From: Vibrio sp. S17_S38
GTDB taxonomy: Bacteria > Pseudomonadota > Gammaproteobacteria > Enterobacterales > Vibrionaceae
Reading direction: 5' to 3'
Length of the DNA stretch: 64,000 nucleotides
NCBI RefSeq assembly: GCF_014694375.1
Contig: NZ_JAAUWW010000003.1
Location: 62,001-126,000, forward strand
Both the position numbers and the translations under genes were made by a program. Positions 41,002 to 50,614 of this stretch are shown one piece after another (the first letter of the stretch is position 1; each line of letters starts with the position of its first letter). The notes beneath the pieces are model-generated. The model saw nothing but the letters and a program-made list of their open reading frames with translations. It was not told the origin of the DNA and searched no databases.

Positions 41002-43032
41002 ATGCAAAATCAAGCACCTTCAATAGAATCATCCACAACTGAATACCCTCTCTTACTCAACACGTTCAAGCGCTTTAGTTGGATGCTTCTCATCTTGCTC
41101 TGCATACTATTTTCAATTGGATATCTTATTTTTCAAAATTATCAACAAGATCTAAGGAAACACCTCTTAGATCAAGAAGAGGCTTTTGTATCAACCACCA
41201 CTCAATTACTTAAAAAAGAAATGTATGAGCAATTAGTCTTGCTACAAATGACGGTTAATTCAAAGTCAACATCAGAGTTTATCCAAACTCCATCAGATAC
41301 CAACCGAGTTGTGCTAGAAGGTCTACTTGAAAACTTGGCGAATACGTTTAAACATTTTGGACAAGTAAGGCTATTAGATAATACTGGCCATGAAATAATT
41401 CGTATTAATTATGATGGGAAGCAATCTAGTGTGGTTCCCCTCAGTGAATTACAAAATAAAGCCGACCGCTATTACACTCAACAAGGTTTAAAACTTAAAG
41501 CGGGTGAAGTATTTGTATCAAAAATGGATCTCAACCAAGAACAAGGCAAAATTGAGTATCCCCTTCAACCAGTATTACGTTTTGTGACACCCGTAATGAA
41601 TAATCAAAATCAACTCGCTGGATTAATGATATTAAACTATCTTCCAAACGATATTTTAAAGTCATTTAAACAACAAATGGCATTACGCTTATCGGCTGAA
41701 GGTATGCTAATTGATGCAAAAGGATTTTGGATAAGCAGCCATGACAAACATAACGAATGGGGTGAGTCGCTTGGTAATTTAGATCGCACCTTACAAAAAT
41801 CATATCCTAATGCGGCACAAACAATACTCACCAATGAAAGTGGTACGCTAAAAACTCAAGATGGTTTATTTCGCTACGAATCTCTTCAACCTTTTAACTT
41901 TAAAAAGTCGAGTTTAAGTTTAACCCACCGCAATAATCTACAAGTTTTACATGTAACAGAAGAATCACAGCACAATACCGACTGGAAATTAATTGTCTTC
42001 ATCTCAAATGAGGCGATTAATGCTCAATCATTCTTTTTTAAACCCAGCGGTATAATTATAATTATAATTATAACTTTATCATTATGTTCAATTTTATTGC
42101 TGCTCGTTTATTTATCCATATCCAGAAAAAAACAAAGATTTTATCATAAGCAAATTAACCAAGAATTGAGTGCTTTATATGAAGATGCGCCATGTGGATA
42201 TCACAGCTTAAATAGCCAAGGGTATGTTACTCGTGTTAATAATACAGAGCTTAATTGGTTAGGCTATTCAAGAGAAGAAGTTATAGGTCAACACTTTAGT
42301 CAATTTTTAACGCAAACAAGCCTCTCTGTATTTGAGCAATTTTTATCACAACTAAAATACGGTCAGAATATTGATAACTTAGTGCTTGAAATAGTTTGTA
42401 AAAATGGAGAAACCTTCTTTGCGTCTATAGCAGCTAAATCAGTCATGAGCCAAGGTCAATTTGTGGTGGCGAGAAATTCCGTATTCAATATATCCGATAG
42501 AATTGCATTAGAAAGAGAGCTCCACTATATCGCCCATACAGATGTATTAACCGGCATAAGTAATCGTCGCCACTTTTTTAAACTTGCAGATAAAAAACTG
42601 CATCAAGCCCAGAAGACCTCTGCCCAAGTTACATTACTGATGTTAGATATTGACCATTTCAAAACCATTAATGACCAACATGGTCATGATATTGGCGATA
42701 TGGTATTGAAAAAGCTAGCTGAATTAATACAAAACCACATCACTGAGAATGTACTTTTTGCACGCTTAGGAGGGGAAGAGTTCGCACTGCTCACTACCGG
42801 GTTATCAGAACAGCAAAGCTTAGCGTTAGGTAATCAGCTACGGGATATCATACAAAGTAATAAAATTGAAATTAACGTAAATAAAAATCTTCAATTTACT
42901 GTATCAATTGGTATTACTATTGGTACTCAAGCTAATATCAATATTGACCAAATTTTAAAATTAGCTGATATGGCGCTTTATCAAGCCAAGAATCAAGGTA
43001 GGAATAAAGTTATTATGATAAATAATGAGTGA
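41002..43032 (+). CDS. Membrane diguanylate cyclase with periplasmic sensor and PAS domain
   Basis: This 676-residue protein probably makes cyclic di-GMP. The order is TM1 (about residues 27-47), a large periplasmic sensor region of the Cache type, TM2 (about 349-373, starting with a run of seven or more Ile), a PAS domain (about 385-500, YEDAPCGYHSLNSQGYVTRVNN), and a complete GGDEF domain (DVLTGISNRRHFF, LDIDHFKTINDQHGHDIGD, ARLGGEEFALL). An RxxD inhibitory site is not seen before GGEEF. The input signal is unknown. A GTG three codons upstream is an alternative start. Confidence 0.9.
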   Translation: MQNQAPSIESSTTEYPLLLNTFKRFSWMLLILLCILFSIGYLIFQNYQQDLRKHLLDQEEAFVSTTTQLLKKEMYEQLVLLQMTVNSKSTSEFIQTPSDTNRVVLEGLLENLANTFKHFGQVRLLDNTGHEIIRINYDGKQSSVVPLSELQNKADRYYTQQGLKLKAGEVFVSKMDLNQEQGKIEYPLQPVLRFVTPVMNNQNQLAGLMILNYLPNDILKSFKQQMALRLSAEGMLIDAKGFWISSHDKHNEWGESLGNLDRTLQKSYPNAAQTILTNESGTLKTQDGLFRYESLQPFNFKKSSLSLTHRNNLQVLHVTEESQHNTDWKLIVFISNEAINAQSFFFKPSGIIIIIIITLSLCSILLLLVYLSISRKKQRFYHKQINQELSALYEDAPCGYHSLNSQGYVTRVNNTELNWLGYSREEVIGQHFSQFLTQTSLSVFEQFLSQLKYGQNIDNLVLEIVCKNGETFFASIAAKSVMSQGQFVVARNSVFNISDRIALERELHYIAHTDVLTGISNRRHFFKLADKKLHQAQKTSAQVTLLMLDIDHFKTINDQHGHDIGDMVLKKLAELIQNHITENVLFARLGGEEFALLTTGLSEQQSLALGNQLRDIIQSNKIEINVNKNLQFTVSIGITIGTQANINIDQILKLADMALYQAKNQGRNKVIMINNE

Positions 43033-43038
43033 ATCAAT

Positions 43039-43100
43039 ACACTCGTTATGAATAACTCAACACACCATCAGAAACGAGTGTTTTCACTGATGTGTTGAGT
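43039..43100. terminator. Two overlapping hairpins between convergent genes
   Basis: ACACTCGTT (43039-43047) can pair with AACGAGTGT (43073-43081, followed by TTT). Alternatively ACTCAACAC...ATCA (43055-43070) pairs with TGATGTGTTGAGT (43088-43100). The two structures exclude each other. They lie between the GGDEF gene and the ABM gene and may serve both. Confidence 0.5.
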
Positions 43101-43150
43101 GTTTCAGCTGGCTTATAATGACACTTTAGACGCATCAAAACTTAGGCGTA

Positions 43151-43501
43151 TCAAAGGTTCTTAGGGGCATCAAAATCATTAGGCTCATCGCTATAAATAG
43201 CCACATTCGATTTTTCAACTAAACCTGTTTCTGCTACACATTGTTGCTGAAAGAAATCTGAAATTTGCTTACGCTGGCAATGAGCTTCAAATACGTCATT
43301 ATTGGCCCAAATTTCATGAAAAGCGATCGGGTAACTTTCTCCACCCGCAAATGGGCTACTGCGATGACGAGTCACAACGTATTGAATACATCCATCCTCG
43401 CGTAATGTATTTGGCTCTAATGCTTGTAGAATCGAAAACAATTCATCTTCTTTACCCGCTTTAGGTTGAAACTGTGCCACACAATAAACTTTCTTAGACA
43501 T
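43151..43501 (-). CDS. Antibiotic biosynthesis monooxygenase (ABM) domain protein
   Basis: The 116 residues form a single ferredoxin-like ABM domain (KKVYCVAQFQPKAGKEDELFSILQAL, CIQYVVTRHR, FHEIWANNDVFEAHCQRKQI), like YgiN quinol monooxygenase. The conserved HEIW segment is present. The substrate is unknown; a quinol or a reactive small molecule is likely from the family. It lies 15 bp after pgpA and may be the last gene of the thiL-pgpA operon. Confidence 0.87.
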   Translation of the reverse strand: MSKKVYCVAQFQPKAGKEDELFSILQALEPNTLREDGCIQYVVTRHRSSPFAGGESYPIAFHEIWANNDVFEAHCQRKQISDFFQQQCVAETGLVEKSNVAIYSDEPNDFDAPKNL

Positions 43502-43516
43502 GTATTTTTCCTTTAT

Positions 43517-44029
43517 TCAAAAATAGACCACAATTAGCCACAAACTAAATCCAGCCATAATCCCAGCCAGTACATCATCAACCATAATACCAAAACCACC
43601 ATGCACTCTGCGGTCAAGTACAATAATCGGCCACGGTTTAATCATGTCAAAAGCCCGAAATAAAACAAAACCTATCAATAAAGTGTGCCAATCATAAATA
43701 GGTAAACCAAGCATGGGAACAATACTCATGGTGATCCAAAACCCAACAAATTCATCCCATACAATCGCGCCATGATCATGTACTTTCATATCATCAGAGG
43801 CTTTTTGACAAATCGTAATACCCACTAAAGCGGCCAATAATACGACTAAAAAATATCCCATCAACGGCAGTTGAACGATCAAAAAATAAAATGGAATTGC
43901 CGCTAAAGTTCCCGTTGTTCCAGGCACAATAGGAGATAAACCACTACCAAATCCGACTGCTAACAAATGCCAAGGGTTAGAAAGCTTAATGCGAGATTTT
44001 GGGTTTATTCCATCTTTCGGTTGTGACAT
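43517..44029 (-). CDS. pgpA: Phosphatidylglycerophosphatase A
   Basis: PgpA dephosphorylates phosphatidylglycerophosphate to phosphatidylglycerol in the inner membrane. The 170 residues have several membrane helices and the family segments GFGSGLSPIVPGTTGTLAAIPF, AIVWDEFVGFWITM and RVHGGFGIMVDDVLAGIMAG. It is 25 bp after thiL, the conserved order. Confidence 0.95.
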   Translation of the reverse strand: MSQPKDGINPKSRIKLSNPWHLLAVGFGSGLSPIVPGTTGTLAAIPFYFLIVQLPLMGYFLVVLLAALVGITICQKASDDMKVHDHGAIVWDEFVGFWITMSIVPMLGLPIYDWHTLLIGFVLFRAFDMIKPWPIIVLDRRVHGGFGIMVDDVLAGIMAGFSLWLIVVYF

Positions 44030-44054
44030 ATCATTACCTTATTTATTGTTATTG

Positions 44055-45089
44055 TTATTCAAAGTGATCAAAACCTCGTAGTTGCCATGCGTTATCTTGT
44101 TTTGATAGCAATTGGCCATGTTTAAAAAGTTGAATTTCATTTTCAGCAACATTGGTATTTTCAATTATCTGGCCAATACAGTAAGCATTCCCAACATTTC
44201 CTTCATCTTGATTCACTAACGTTTCCAGTTGGCATTTATGCTGCGGCGATACGGTAAAACACAACTCGTATTCCTCACCACTGCTTAGCGCAACCTGTTG
44301 TGCTTGCGCTATATCACCATAAAATGCGGTAGCCTGTTGTGATACCGGCAAAGCATCGATATTGACGTTAGCACTCACATTGGAAGATTTAAGAATATGT
44401 TTAAGATCGGAAATAAGCCCATCGGAAATATCAATGCAACTGGATGCCAAACCTAACAAAGATTGAGCAAAAGCAATACGAGAATCGGCGCGAAAATGTT
44501 GTTTTACTAAATACTGAGCGTATGGTCGTATCGATTTAGAATGATCAAGAATGACATCTAAACCCGCTTGGCTGTCTCCTAAATTACCACTCACATATAA
44601 CCAATCCCCAACTTTCGCACCACTTCGGGTTAACGCTTTTCCTTGAGGAACAAAACCTTGAATAGTGAACGTTATCGTCAATGGGCCATTGGTGGTATCG
44701 CCTCCAATCAATTGCAAATCATGTTCATCCGCTAAGGCAAACATGCTGTCACAAAACTCGACAAGCCAAGACTCATTAAACCATGAGTTATCTTCTGTTT
44801 TTTGATTAAACTTGGGCATGCTAATCGCCATGGATAGCCAAGCAGGTATTGCCCCCATGGCAGCTAAGTCACTAATATTCGACATCAAAGCTTTATAAGC
44901 AACATCAGCAGGATCAGCATCTGCTAGAAAGTGAGTCCCCAGCACGATCGTATCGGTACTGACAGCCAATTGATAACCCGAAGGTACGCTTAATAAAGCA
45001 CAATCATCGCCAAGCGCAAGTTGCACATCCGGTCGATTTTCCTGACGATGCGCAAAGTACTTATCAATTAAATTAAACTCACCAGACAT
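44055..45089 (-). CDS. thiL: Thiamine-monophosphate kinase
   Basis: ThiL phosphorylates thiamine monophosphate to thiamine diphosphate, the cofactor of Dxs. The 344 residues begin MSGEFNLIDKYFAHR, with ALGDDCALLSVPSGYQLAVSTDT, DLAAMGAIPAWLSMAISMP, LIGGDTTNGPLTITFT and CIDISDGLISDLKHIL, the Mg-ATP and substrate motifs. A terminator and a candidate promoter separate it from nusB, so thiL-pgpA may be its own unit. Confidence 0.96.
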   Translation of the reverse strand: MSGEFNLIDKYFAHRQENRPDVQLALGDDCALLSVPSGYQLAVSTDTIVLGTHFLADADPADVAYKALMSNISDLAAMGAIPAWLSMAISMPKFNQKTEDNSWFNESWLVEFCDSMFALADEHDLQLIGGDTTNGPLTITFTIQGFVPQGKALTRSGAKVGDWLYVSGNLGDSQAGLDVILDHSKSIRPYAQYLVKQHFRADSRIAFAQSLLGLASSCIDISDGLISDLKHILKSSNVSANVNIDALPVSQQATAFYGDIAQAQQVALSSGEEYELCFTVSPQHKCQLETLVNQDEGNVGNAYCIGQIIENTNVAENEIQLFKHGQLLSKQDNAWQLRGFDHFE

Positions 45090-45102
45090 ACAAACTCTAA
45101 TT

Positions 45103-45130
45103 AATATAAAACGTTAAATTGATTATACAA
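45103..45130 (-). promoter_or_regulatory. Candidate thiL promoter
   Basis: On the minus strand TTGTAT (45125-45130) and TATATT (45103-45108) are 16 bp apart, directly after the nusB terminator and 13 bp before thiL. The T-rich terminator tail supplies part of the -35. The 5' leader would be very short. Confidence 0.5.
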
Positions 45131-45131
45131 A

Positions 45132-45156
45132 AAAGGTCAGCACATGGCTGACCTTT
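45132..45156 (-). terminator. Intrinsic terminator after nusB
   Basis: A 10-bp perfect stem AAAGGTCAGC/GCTGACCTTT with a 5-base loop is followed on the minus strand by TTTTG. It lies 53 bp after nusB and ends the rib-nusB unit. Confidence 0.88.
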
Positions 45157-45209
45157 CGTTTATTTAATTCAACATTAGACCTAAAGATAATTAAGGTACG
45201 ATGAATATT

Positions 45210-45677
45210 TTATTTTTTGCGTACGTGCGGCGCGGCTTTATCAAGTACACCGTTAATGAACTTATGGCTATCTTCAGCAGCAAATACTTTTGCCAATTCA
45301 ATCGCTTCATTAATCACAACTTTATACGGAACATCATCACGCTTAGTCATTTCATACATTGCAAGGCGAAGTAATGCCAATTCCATCATATCCAAATCTT
45401 GCATCGGACGAGATAAATATGGACGTAACTTGCTGTCTAATTCCATGTTGGAATTCACAACACCAGACAACAAATCTTGGAAATAAGCCACATCCGTTTC
45501 TGGTGCTTTTAGGCTCGGTTCTTTAGCATGATGTTCTTCTTCATCATACTTATCACCGGTTAGAAACTGATGTTCAATTGTTGCCACATTTTCTTTTGTG
45601 ACTTGCCAAGAATATATCGCTTGTAGTGCGAATTGACGTGCATTACGACGTGCGGCTGGTTTCACGCGAGCCCCCAT
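45210..45677 (-). CDS. nusB: Transcription antitermination factor NusB
   Basis: NusB binds boxA RNA with S10 and prevents early termination in rRNA operons. The 155 residues start [25 protein letters not shown] and include [21 protein letters not shown] and [34 protein letters not shown]. It has a roughly 15-residue loop ([17 protein letters not shown]) absent from E. coli. No clear ribosome site precedes the ATG; a GTG four codons in matches the E. coli start. Confidence 0.96.
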   Translation of the reverse strand: MGARVKPAARRNARQFALQAIYSWQVTKENVATIEHQFLTGDKYDEEEHHAKEPSLKAPETDVAYFQDLLSGVVNSNMELDSKLRPYLSRPMQDLDMMELALLRLAMYEMTKRDDVPYKVVINEAIELAKVFAAEDSHKFINGVLDKAAPHVRKK

Positions 45678-45698
45678 TAGGAATTAGATTGCAAAAAA

Positions 45699-46166
45699 TT
45701 AATGAATTTCATTTAAAACGTTGATCATTTCTAGTGCGCTAAGAGCCGCTTCTTGCCCTTTATTACCAGCCTTGGTGCCAGCGCGTTCGATCGCTTGATC
45801 GATGGTGTCAACAGTCAATACGCCAAATGCAACTGGAAGGCTATATTCCAAAGACACTTGTGCTAAACCTTTATTACACTCACTGCATACGTAATCAAAG
45901 TGCGGTGTACCACCACGGATCACGGTACCAAGAGCAACAATCGCATCGTATTTACCCGTTTTTGCAACATATTGTGCAGTTAATGGTAGTTCTACGGCGC
46001 CAGGACAACGAACAACGGTAATATTATCATCAGCAACTTGGCCATGACGTTTTAACGTATCAATCGCTCCAGAAAGTAAACTTTCGTTGATGAAACTATT
46101 AAAACGAGAAATCACGATCGCAATTTTTGCGTTCGGTGCTGAGAAATCACCTTCGATTACTTTCAT
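45699..46166 (-). CDS. ribH: 6,7-dimethyl-8-ribityllumazine synthase
   Basis: RibH (also called RibE) condenses the RibB product with the RibD product to form lumazine, in an icosahedral shell of 60 subunits. The 155 residues show [65 protein letters not shown] and [23 protein letters not shown]. It lies between ribBX and nusB. Confidence 0.97.
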   Translation of the reverse strand: MKVIEGDFSAPNAKIAIVISRFNSFINESLLSGAIDTLKRHGQVADDNITVVRCPGAVELPLTAQYVAKTGKYDAIVALGTVIRGGTPHFDYVCSECNKGLAQVSLEYSLPVAFGVLTVDTIDQAIERAGTKAGNKGQEAALSALEMINVLNEIH

Positions 46167-46298
46167 AAGTTATCCTTAAACTGTTTTTCTGTAGAGTGAG
46201 AATCGGCGGATTCTATCACAAATCTGTGACCGATATCTATGAGTAATTATTGCTAGTTTTTGGCTTTATAACCTAAAACCACTTTGTTTGTCTTTGCT

Positions 46299-47411
46299 CT
46301 ATTCCGTTACATAATCCACAACATTCAATCCAAAGCCGGAAAGTGCATGGTAACGCTTTGAGCTAGAAGATAATAAGCGCATATCAGTGACACCTAAATC
46401 CGCAAGAATTTGAGAGCCAACCCCAACCCGACGAGATGTACCTTGTTTTTTCGCCATCACAGGCGCTGCTGCATTATCTTGTTGTTCGAATGCTTTTACT
46501 TTATTGATGATCGACTCTGAAGATTCTTCATTGCCTAAGACCACCAATACACCACCATCTGCTCCAATTCGCTTCATAGCACAATCTAAACTCCAGCTAC
46601 GATCAGCAGCACGATTAGAGTGTAATAAATCGGTAAAAGTATCTTGCAAGTGAACACGCACTAACGGTGCTTGCTCTTTATTTACTGAGTCTTTTTTCAA
46701 AGCATAATGGATTTGATTATCAATTGTGTCGCGGTAAGTGATTAATTCAAAATCACCAAACTCTGTAGGTAATTGGCATGCGGCAACACGTTCGATCGTG
46801 GTTTCGGTGTTGTTGCGATATTCAATAAGATCGGCAATAGTGCCCAATTTAATGCCATGTTTTTCGGAAAATACTTCAAGATCTGGACGACGCGCCATGC
46901 TGCCATCTTCATTTAAAATCTCAACAATTACAGATGCAGGCTCTAACCCAGCTAAACGCGATAAATCACACCCCGCTTCAGTATGACCAGCACGAGTTAA
47001 TACCCCGCCTTCCTGAGCCGCAAGTGGGAAAATATGTCCAGGCTGAACCAAGTCTGCCGCTTTCGCATTTTTTGCTACAGCAGCTTGTACAGTGACGGCG
47101 CGATCCGCCGCTGAAATTCCGGTCGTAACGCCTTCAGCAGCTTCAATAGAAACCGTAAAATTAGTCGTATATTGTGCGTTATTATCTTGTACCATTGGTG
47201 GCAAACCTAGGTTAGAACAACGCTCTTTAGTCAATGTTAAACAAATCAAACCACGTCCATGAGTCGCCATAAAGTTTACTGCTTCAGGCGTGATATGCTC
47301 GGCAGCCATGATTAAGTCGCCTTCATTTTCACGATCTTCATCGTCCATCAAAATAACCATTTTGCCTAAACGAATATCTTCAATAATGTCTTTTGAGCTG
47401 CTAATTGCCAT
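46299..47411 (-). CDS. ribBX: 3,4-dihydroxy-2-butanone-4-phosphate synthase with inactive RibA-like domain (RibBX type)
   Basis: The N-terminal domain (about residues 1-205) is an intact DHBP synthase, with [21 protein letters not shown] and [18 protein letters not shown]. The C-terminal domain resembles GTP cyclohydrolase II but lacks its zinc Cys set: the family motif SECLTGD...RCDCG reads LHSNRAAD...SLDCA here. That is the RibBX type described in Proteobacteria, in which only the RibB activity remains. A separate RibA should exist elsewhere in the genome. It is the third gene of the rib cluster. Confidence 0.9.
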   Translation of the reverse strand: MAISSSKDIIEDIRLGKMVILMDDEDRENEGDLIMAAEHITPEAVNFMATHGRGLICLTLTKERCSNLGLPPMVQDNNAQYTTNFTVSIEAAEGVTTGISAADRAVTVQAAVAKNAKAADLVQPGHIFPLAAQEGGVLTRAGHTEAGCDLSRLAGLEPASVIVEILNEDGSMARRPDLEVFSEKHGIKLGTIADLIEYRNNTETTIERVAACQLPTEFGDFELITYRDTIDNQIHYALKKDSVNKEQAPLVRVHLQDTFTDLLHSNRAADRSWSLDCAMKRIGADGGVLVVLGNEESSESIINKVKAFEQQDNAAAPVMAKKQGTSRRVGVGSQILADLGVTDMRLLSSSSKRYHALSGFGLNVVDYVTE

Positions 47412-47473
47412 AGTGAAATCCTTTAACTTTGAAATTAACTTTACCGCAAACTGAAAAATTACGACTGGTCAGC

Positions 47474-48133
47474 TTAAGCGAAACCATTTTTTTGTAGTAA
47501 ATCCATAGTGACTAATGATTCTGGTGTCGATTCATCTTGAGCTTTACCTGAAATCAATCGCTCTAAATAGCGGGCAATAATATCCACCTCTAGATTAACT
47601 TTATGCCCAACTACAAAGCTATCGACTGTTGTTTCAGCCGAAGTGTGAGGCACGATAGTTATCTTAAAGCTGTCTTTACGCACATCATTAACCGTTAGGC
47701 TAATACCATCAATGGTAATAGAACCTTTTTCAGCGATATAACGAGATAAGTGACTCGGCACCTGAACCCAATATTCTACGGCTCGGCCAACGGGTTGGCG
47801 CTCAATAATAGTGCCGACTTCATCAACATGTCCTGAAACAATATGCCCACCAAAACGCGTTGATGGCAACATAGCTTTTTCAAGATTGACGCTGTCGCCC
47901 ACTTGATACTGAGTAAATCCAGTACGCTTTAACGTTTCTAATGATAAATCGGCGCTATAGCTACGTTTATCAAACTGTACTACGGTTAAACACACACCAT
48001 TCGTCGCAATACTGTCGCCTAATTGCACATCAGACATATCCAGCTTGCCAGAGTCGACCGTGATGGTGACATCTTCACCTTTTGGGATAATGGCAGTAAT
48101 CGTACCAACTGCTTCAACAATACCTGTAAACAT
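47474..48133 (-). CDS. ribE: Riboflavin synthase alpha subunit
   Basis: Riboflavin synthase dismutates two lumazine molecules to riboflavin. The 219 residues contain two tandem lumazine-binding barrels, beginning MFTGIVEAVGTI and then GHIVSGHVDEVGTI, with KGSITIDGISLTVND in the second. It is 11 bp after ribD. The name ribC is used in some genomes. Confidence 0.96.
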   Translation of the reverse strand: MFTGIVEAVGTITAIIPKGEDVTITVDSGKLDMSDVQLGDSIATNGVCLTVVQFDKRSYSADLSLETLKRTGFTQYQVGDSVNLEKAMLPSTRFGGHIVSGHVDEVGTIIERQPVGRAVEYWVQVPSHLSRYIAEKGSITIDGISLTVNDVRKDSFKITIVPHTSAETTVDSFVVGHKVNLEVDIIARYLERLISGKAQDESTPESLVTMDLLQKNGFA

Positions 48134-48144
48134 AAGATCTCTTT

Positions 48145-49302
48145 CTATTTTGATGTTGAATTGAGTGTCGCAATCAAGCGAATATCATCACCGACCATGC
48201 GACAATCTTTAACCGTTAAGTCAATCGTATCTTGCATCGATTCTAAACCCGTAATTTGAGTCAAGCCTCGTCCATCAGTGCCCATTAATTTAGGGGATAA
48301 ATACACAATGAGTTCATCCACCAAGCCTTGCTCGATAAAACTGGTCGCCAACGTTGCGCCCGCTTCAACCCAAATGTGATTAATATTATGCTCGTTCGCA
48401 AGCTGCTTTAATAATAGGGATAAATCAAATTGATGATGTGGATTTAATGGCGCTTGGATAGATTCAATCTTACTCTTCGGTGATGAGACGATCTTGGTGT
48501 CACTTTTTTGTCCTACAACCAATAAGAGATCACCATCGGATTTCAGTAAATTTAACGTGTTTACATCTACTTTATTAATACTGTTATTTCTATCTAAAAT
48601 AATCCGAATCGGTTGGCGCACAGTAGGTTCAGCATAAGATAGAGCAACCGATTCTGGTAAATCATTCCAACGAACATTCAAACTAGCATTATCATCAAGT
48701 ACGGTTTTACTACTGGATAATATCGCGCCAGCTTTAGCACGAAAGACTTGAACATCTTGGCGAGCTTTAGAGCCTGTAATCCATTTACTTTCGCCATTTT
48801 TTAACGCTGTTTTACCATCCAAACTCGCGGCCAATTTTAGCTGAACAAACGGCATTCCCGTCTTCATTCGTTTAATAAAACCTGGGTTTAATGCGATGGC
48901 ATCACCTTCTAATAAACCAACATCCACTTTAATTCCTGCATCACGCAGCATTTGAATTCCGCGACCCGAGACTTGAGGATTAGGGTCTTGCATTGCACAA
49001 ACAACACGGCTTACTTGTGCTTGAATAAGCGCAGCTGCACACGGTGGCGTACGACCAAAATGAGAACAAGGCTCCAACGTCACATAAGCCGTCGCGCCTT
49101 TTGCATTATCGACAGCTTGTCTAAGCGCGTGAACTTCGGCATGTGGTTCACCTGCTTTTAAATGCGCACCTTCACCAACAATGCTCTCACCTAGCGTGAT
49201 CACACAGCCTACATTGGGGTTTGGCGCAGTGGTGTATATTCCTTTTTTCGCCAACTGCAATGCGCGTGACATCATTTGATGATCAAAATTTGAAAAAGAC
49301 AT
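48145..49302 (-). CDS. ribD: Bifunctional pyrimidine deaminase/reductase RibD
   Basis: RibD deaminates and then reduces the pyrimidine intermediate of riboflavin synthesis. The 385 residues have the zinc deaminase motif GEPHAEVHALRQA with TLEPCSHFGRTPPCAAALI, then the reductase domain with FVQLKLAASLDGKTAL and SKWITGSKARQDVQVFRAKAGAIL. Both halves look intact. It lies after nrdR, the usual order. Confidence 0.96.
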   Translation of the reverse strand: MSFSNFDHQMMSRALQLAKKGIYTTAPNPNVGCVITLGESIVGEGAHLKAGEPHAEVHALRQAVDNAKGATAYVTLEPCSHFGRTPPCAAALIQAQVSRVVCAMQDPNPQVSGRGIQMLRDAGIKVDVGLLEGDAIALNPGFIKRMKTGMPFVQLKLAASLDGKTALKNGESKWITGSKARQDVQVFRAKAGAILSSSKTVLDDNASLNVRWNDLPESVALSYAEPTVRQPIRIILDRNNSINKVDVNTLNLLKSDGDLLLVVGQKSDTKIVSSPKSKIESIQAPLNPHHQFDLSLLLKQLANEHNINHIWVEAGATLATSFIEQGLVDELIVYLSPKLMGTDGRGLTQITGLESMQDTIDLTVKDCRMVGDDIRLIATLNSTSK

Positions 49303-49374
49303 ACTACCCTTTAATTTAATGGTTACTCGTCATCGATTTTAATGCGATATTCGGCTAGCTTTGTGATTCAAAGA

Positions 49375-49824
49375 TCAATCTTCTAAACGCGCGATTTCTT
49401 CACCAAACTCACGGATATCTTCAAAACTACGGTATACCGAGGCAAAACGGATATAAGCCACTTTATCTAATGTTTTAAGCTCATTCATCACTAAGTTACC
49501 CACCATTTCACTGGGCACTTCACGCTCACCGGTTGCGCGTAACTGTGATTTTATATGACTGATCGCAAGCTCAACAGCATCAGCGCTGACTGGGCGTTTT
49601 TCTAATGAACGTTGCAATCCGCCAATCATTTTATCTTCATTAAATGGTTCACGATTACCATTGGTTTTAATTACTTTTGGCATCACAAGTTCAGCGCTTT
49701 CAAACGTCGTAAACCTCTCGCTACAAGCTAAACATTGGCGGCGGCGGCGCACCTGATGACCATCGGCAACCAAGCGAGAATCAATCACTTTAGTATCATT
49801 CTCAGAACAAAATGGACAATGCAT
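49375..49824 (-). CDS. nrdR: Transcriptional repressor NrdR
   Basis: NrdR represses ribonucleotide reductase genes in response to dATP/ATP. From 49824 it is 149 residues, the usual length, starting [18 protein letters not shown]. The zinc ribbon CPFC...CLAC is followed by an ATP-cone ([29 protein letters not shown]). GGAAGG sits before the ATG. The seven in-frame upstream codons are not conserved. It heads the rib-nusB cluster. Confidence 0.97.
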   Translation of the reverse strand: MHCPFCSENDTKVIDSRLVADGHQVRRRRQCLACSERFTTFESAELVMPKVIKTNGNREPFNEDKMIGGLQRSLEKRPVSADAVELAISHIKSQLRATGEREVPSEMVGNLVMNELKTLDKVAYIRFASVYRSFEDIREFGEEIARLED

Positions 49825-49870
49825 ATCCCTTCCTTTAATCCTCATTTGTTATGTATTCTAGTTTATCCGA

Positions 49871-49899
49871 AATGTGTACGCTTAGCGACAATGTGTACG
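49871..49899. repeat. Direct repeat upstream of nrdR
   Basis: AATGTGTACG occurs at 49871-49880 and again at 49890-49899, a spacing of 19 bp (close to two helical turns), 47-75 bp before nrdR. It could be a binding site for a dimeric regulator; it does not match the NrdR box. Confidence 0.4.
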
Positions 49900-50033
49900 G
49901 CTTTAATGTTGAGCTAAGCACGTTATACGGTTACACTTAATACACATTTTGCAAGATGACTACCTCGTCATCATCCACATTTATAATCAAAGTTAGGTTT
50001 TCGGATCTACAGATGCACATAGGAAGTAATAAA

Positions 50034-50363
50034 ATGAAATATTTAGCATTAGCTGGATTGCTAGTATTAGCAGTTTCAGGTTGTTCATCTACCACTCAAG
50101 AAGACAATTACTTAGATGCGTCTTTCCAACTTTGTAATACCGAAGTAAAAGTTTTCTCTACTAGTGATGACGGTAAAGTACGTATCGTTTGTGCAGATAG
50201 TTCTAAGTTTGCAATGGATAACGCAAAAACATTAGATACAATGCAAGACTTAAACGCATCTTACTGCTCTGGTGGTGGTCTTGGTCAGTTTAACGAAAGC
50301 AGCCGTTATTACATGTTCAAATGTAAATCTGGCTCGATGATCAGCATCAACAAGAAAGATTAA
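50034..50363 (+). CDS. Small lipoprotein of unknown function
   Basis: The start at 50034 follows AGGAAG and gives 109 residues. A signal peptide ends in the lipobox LAVSGC, so the mature protein is lipidated at Cys17. The rest is polar with four further Cys residues (LCNTEV, IVCADS, SYCSGGG, FKCKSG), enough for two disulfides in the periplasm. I do not recognise a family. The residue after the lipid Cys is Ser, so outer membrane sorting is expected. It is divergent from nrdR and has its own terminator. Confidence 0.8.
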   Translation: MKYLALAGLLVLAVSGCSSTTQEDNYLDASFQLCNTEVKVFSTSDDGKVRIVCADSSKFAMDNAKTLDTMQDLNASYCSGGGLGQFNESSRYYMFKCKSGSMISINKKD

Positions 50364-50394
50364 TAGTCGACAAATTCTGTTGATATGAACAAAG

Positions 50395-50427
50395 AACGCA
50401 AATCTTTATTTAGGTTTGCGTTTTTTT
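50395..50427 (+). terminator. Intrinsic terminator after the small lipoprotein gene
   Basis: AACGCAAA (50395-50402) pairs with TTTGCGTT (50415-50422), followed by a run of Ts. Confidence 0.85.
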
Positions 50428-50452
50428 ATACTCAAATAAAGATGACTACCAC

Positions 50453-50530
50453 ACCGCTCGTCATTCTGAATAACGACAAGGGTGTGTACCTAAACCATTC
50501 GTTTCACGATTTTAGGATGACGAATGTCTA
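50453..50530. repeat. Dispersed intergenic motif and flanking hairpin
   Basis: CGCTCGTCATTCTGAATAACG-type sequence at about 50455-50476 is, on the other strand, 17 of 19 identical to 21373-21391, and related to 24961-24980. CATTCGT (near 50498) and ACGAATG (near 50520) form a second inverted pair. No coding function is seen between the two terminators of this gap. Confidence 0.5.
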
Positions 50531-50548
50531 CTTTCTATACCCAAAAGA

Positions 50549-50576
50549 AAACCCAACATCCGAAGATATTGGGTTT
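50549..50576 (-). terminator. Intrinsic terminator after glyA
   Basis: AAACCCAACATC pairs with GATATTGGGTTT (one mismatch) around a CGAA tetraloop. On the minus strand TTTCTTTT follows. It lies 38 bp after the glyA stop. Confidence 0.8.
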
Positions 50577-50614
50577 ATATTTATTAAGAAATTATTACTT
50601 TTTATAAAGCAATA

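Noticed and set aside
46201..46240. TCACA-AATC-TGTGA hairpin between ribBX and ribH as a riboswitch
   Set aside because: It is too short and lacks the conserved FMN riboswitch core; it could be a simple mRNA hairpin.
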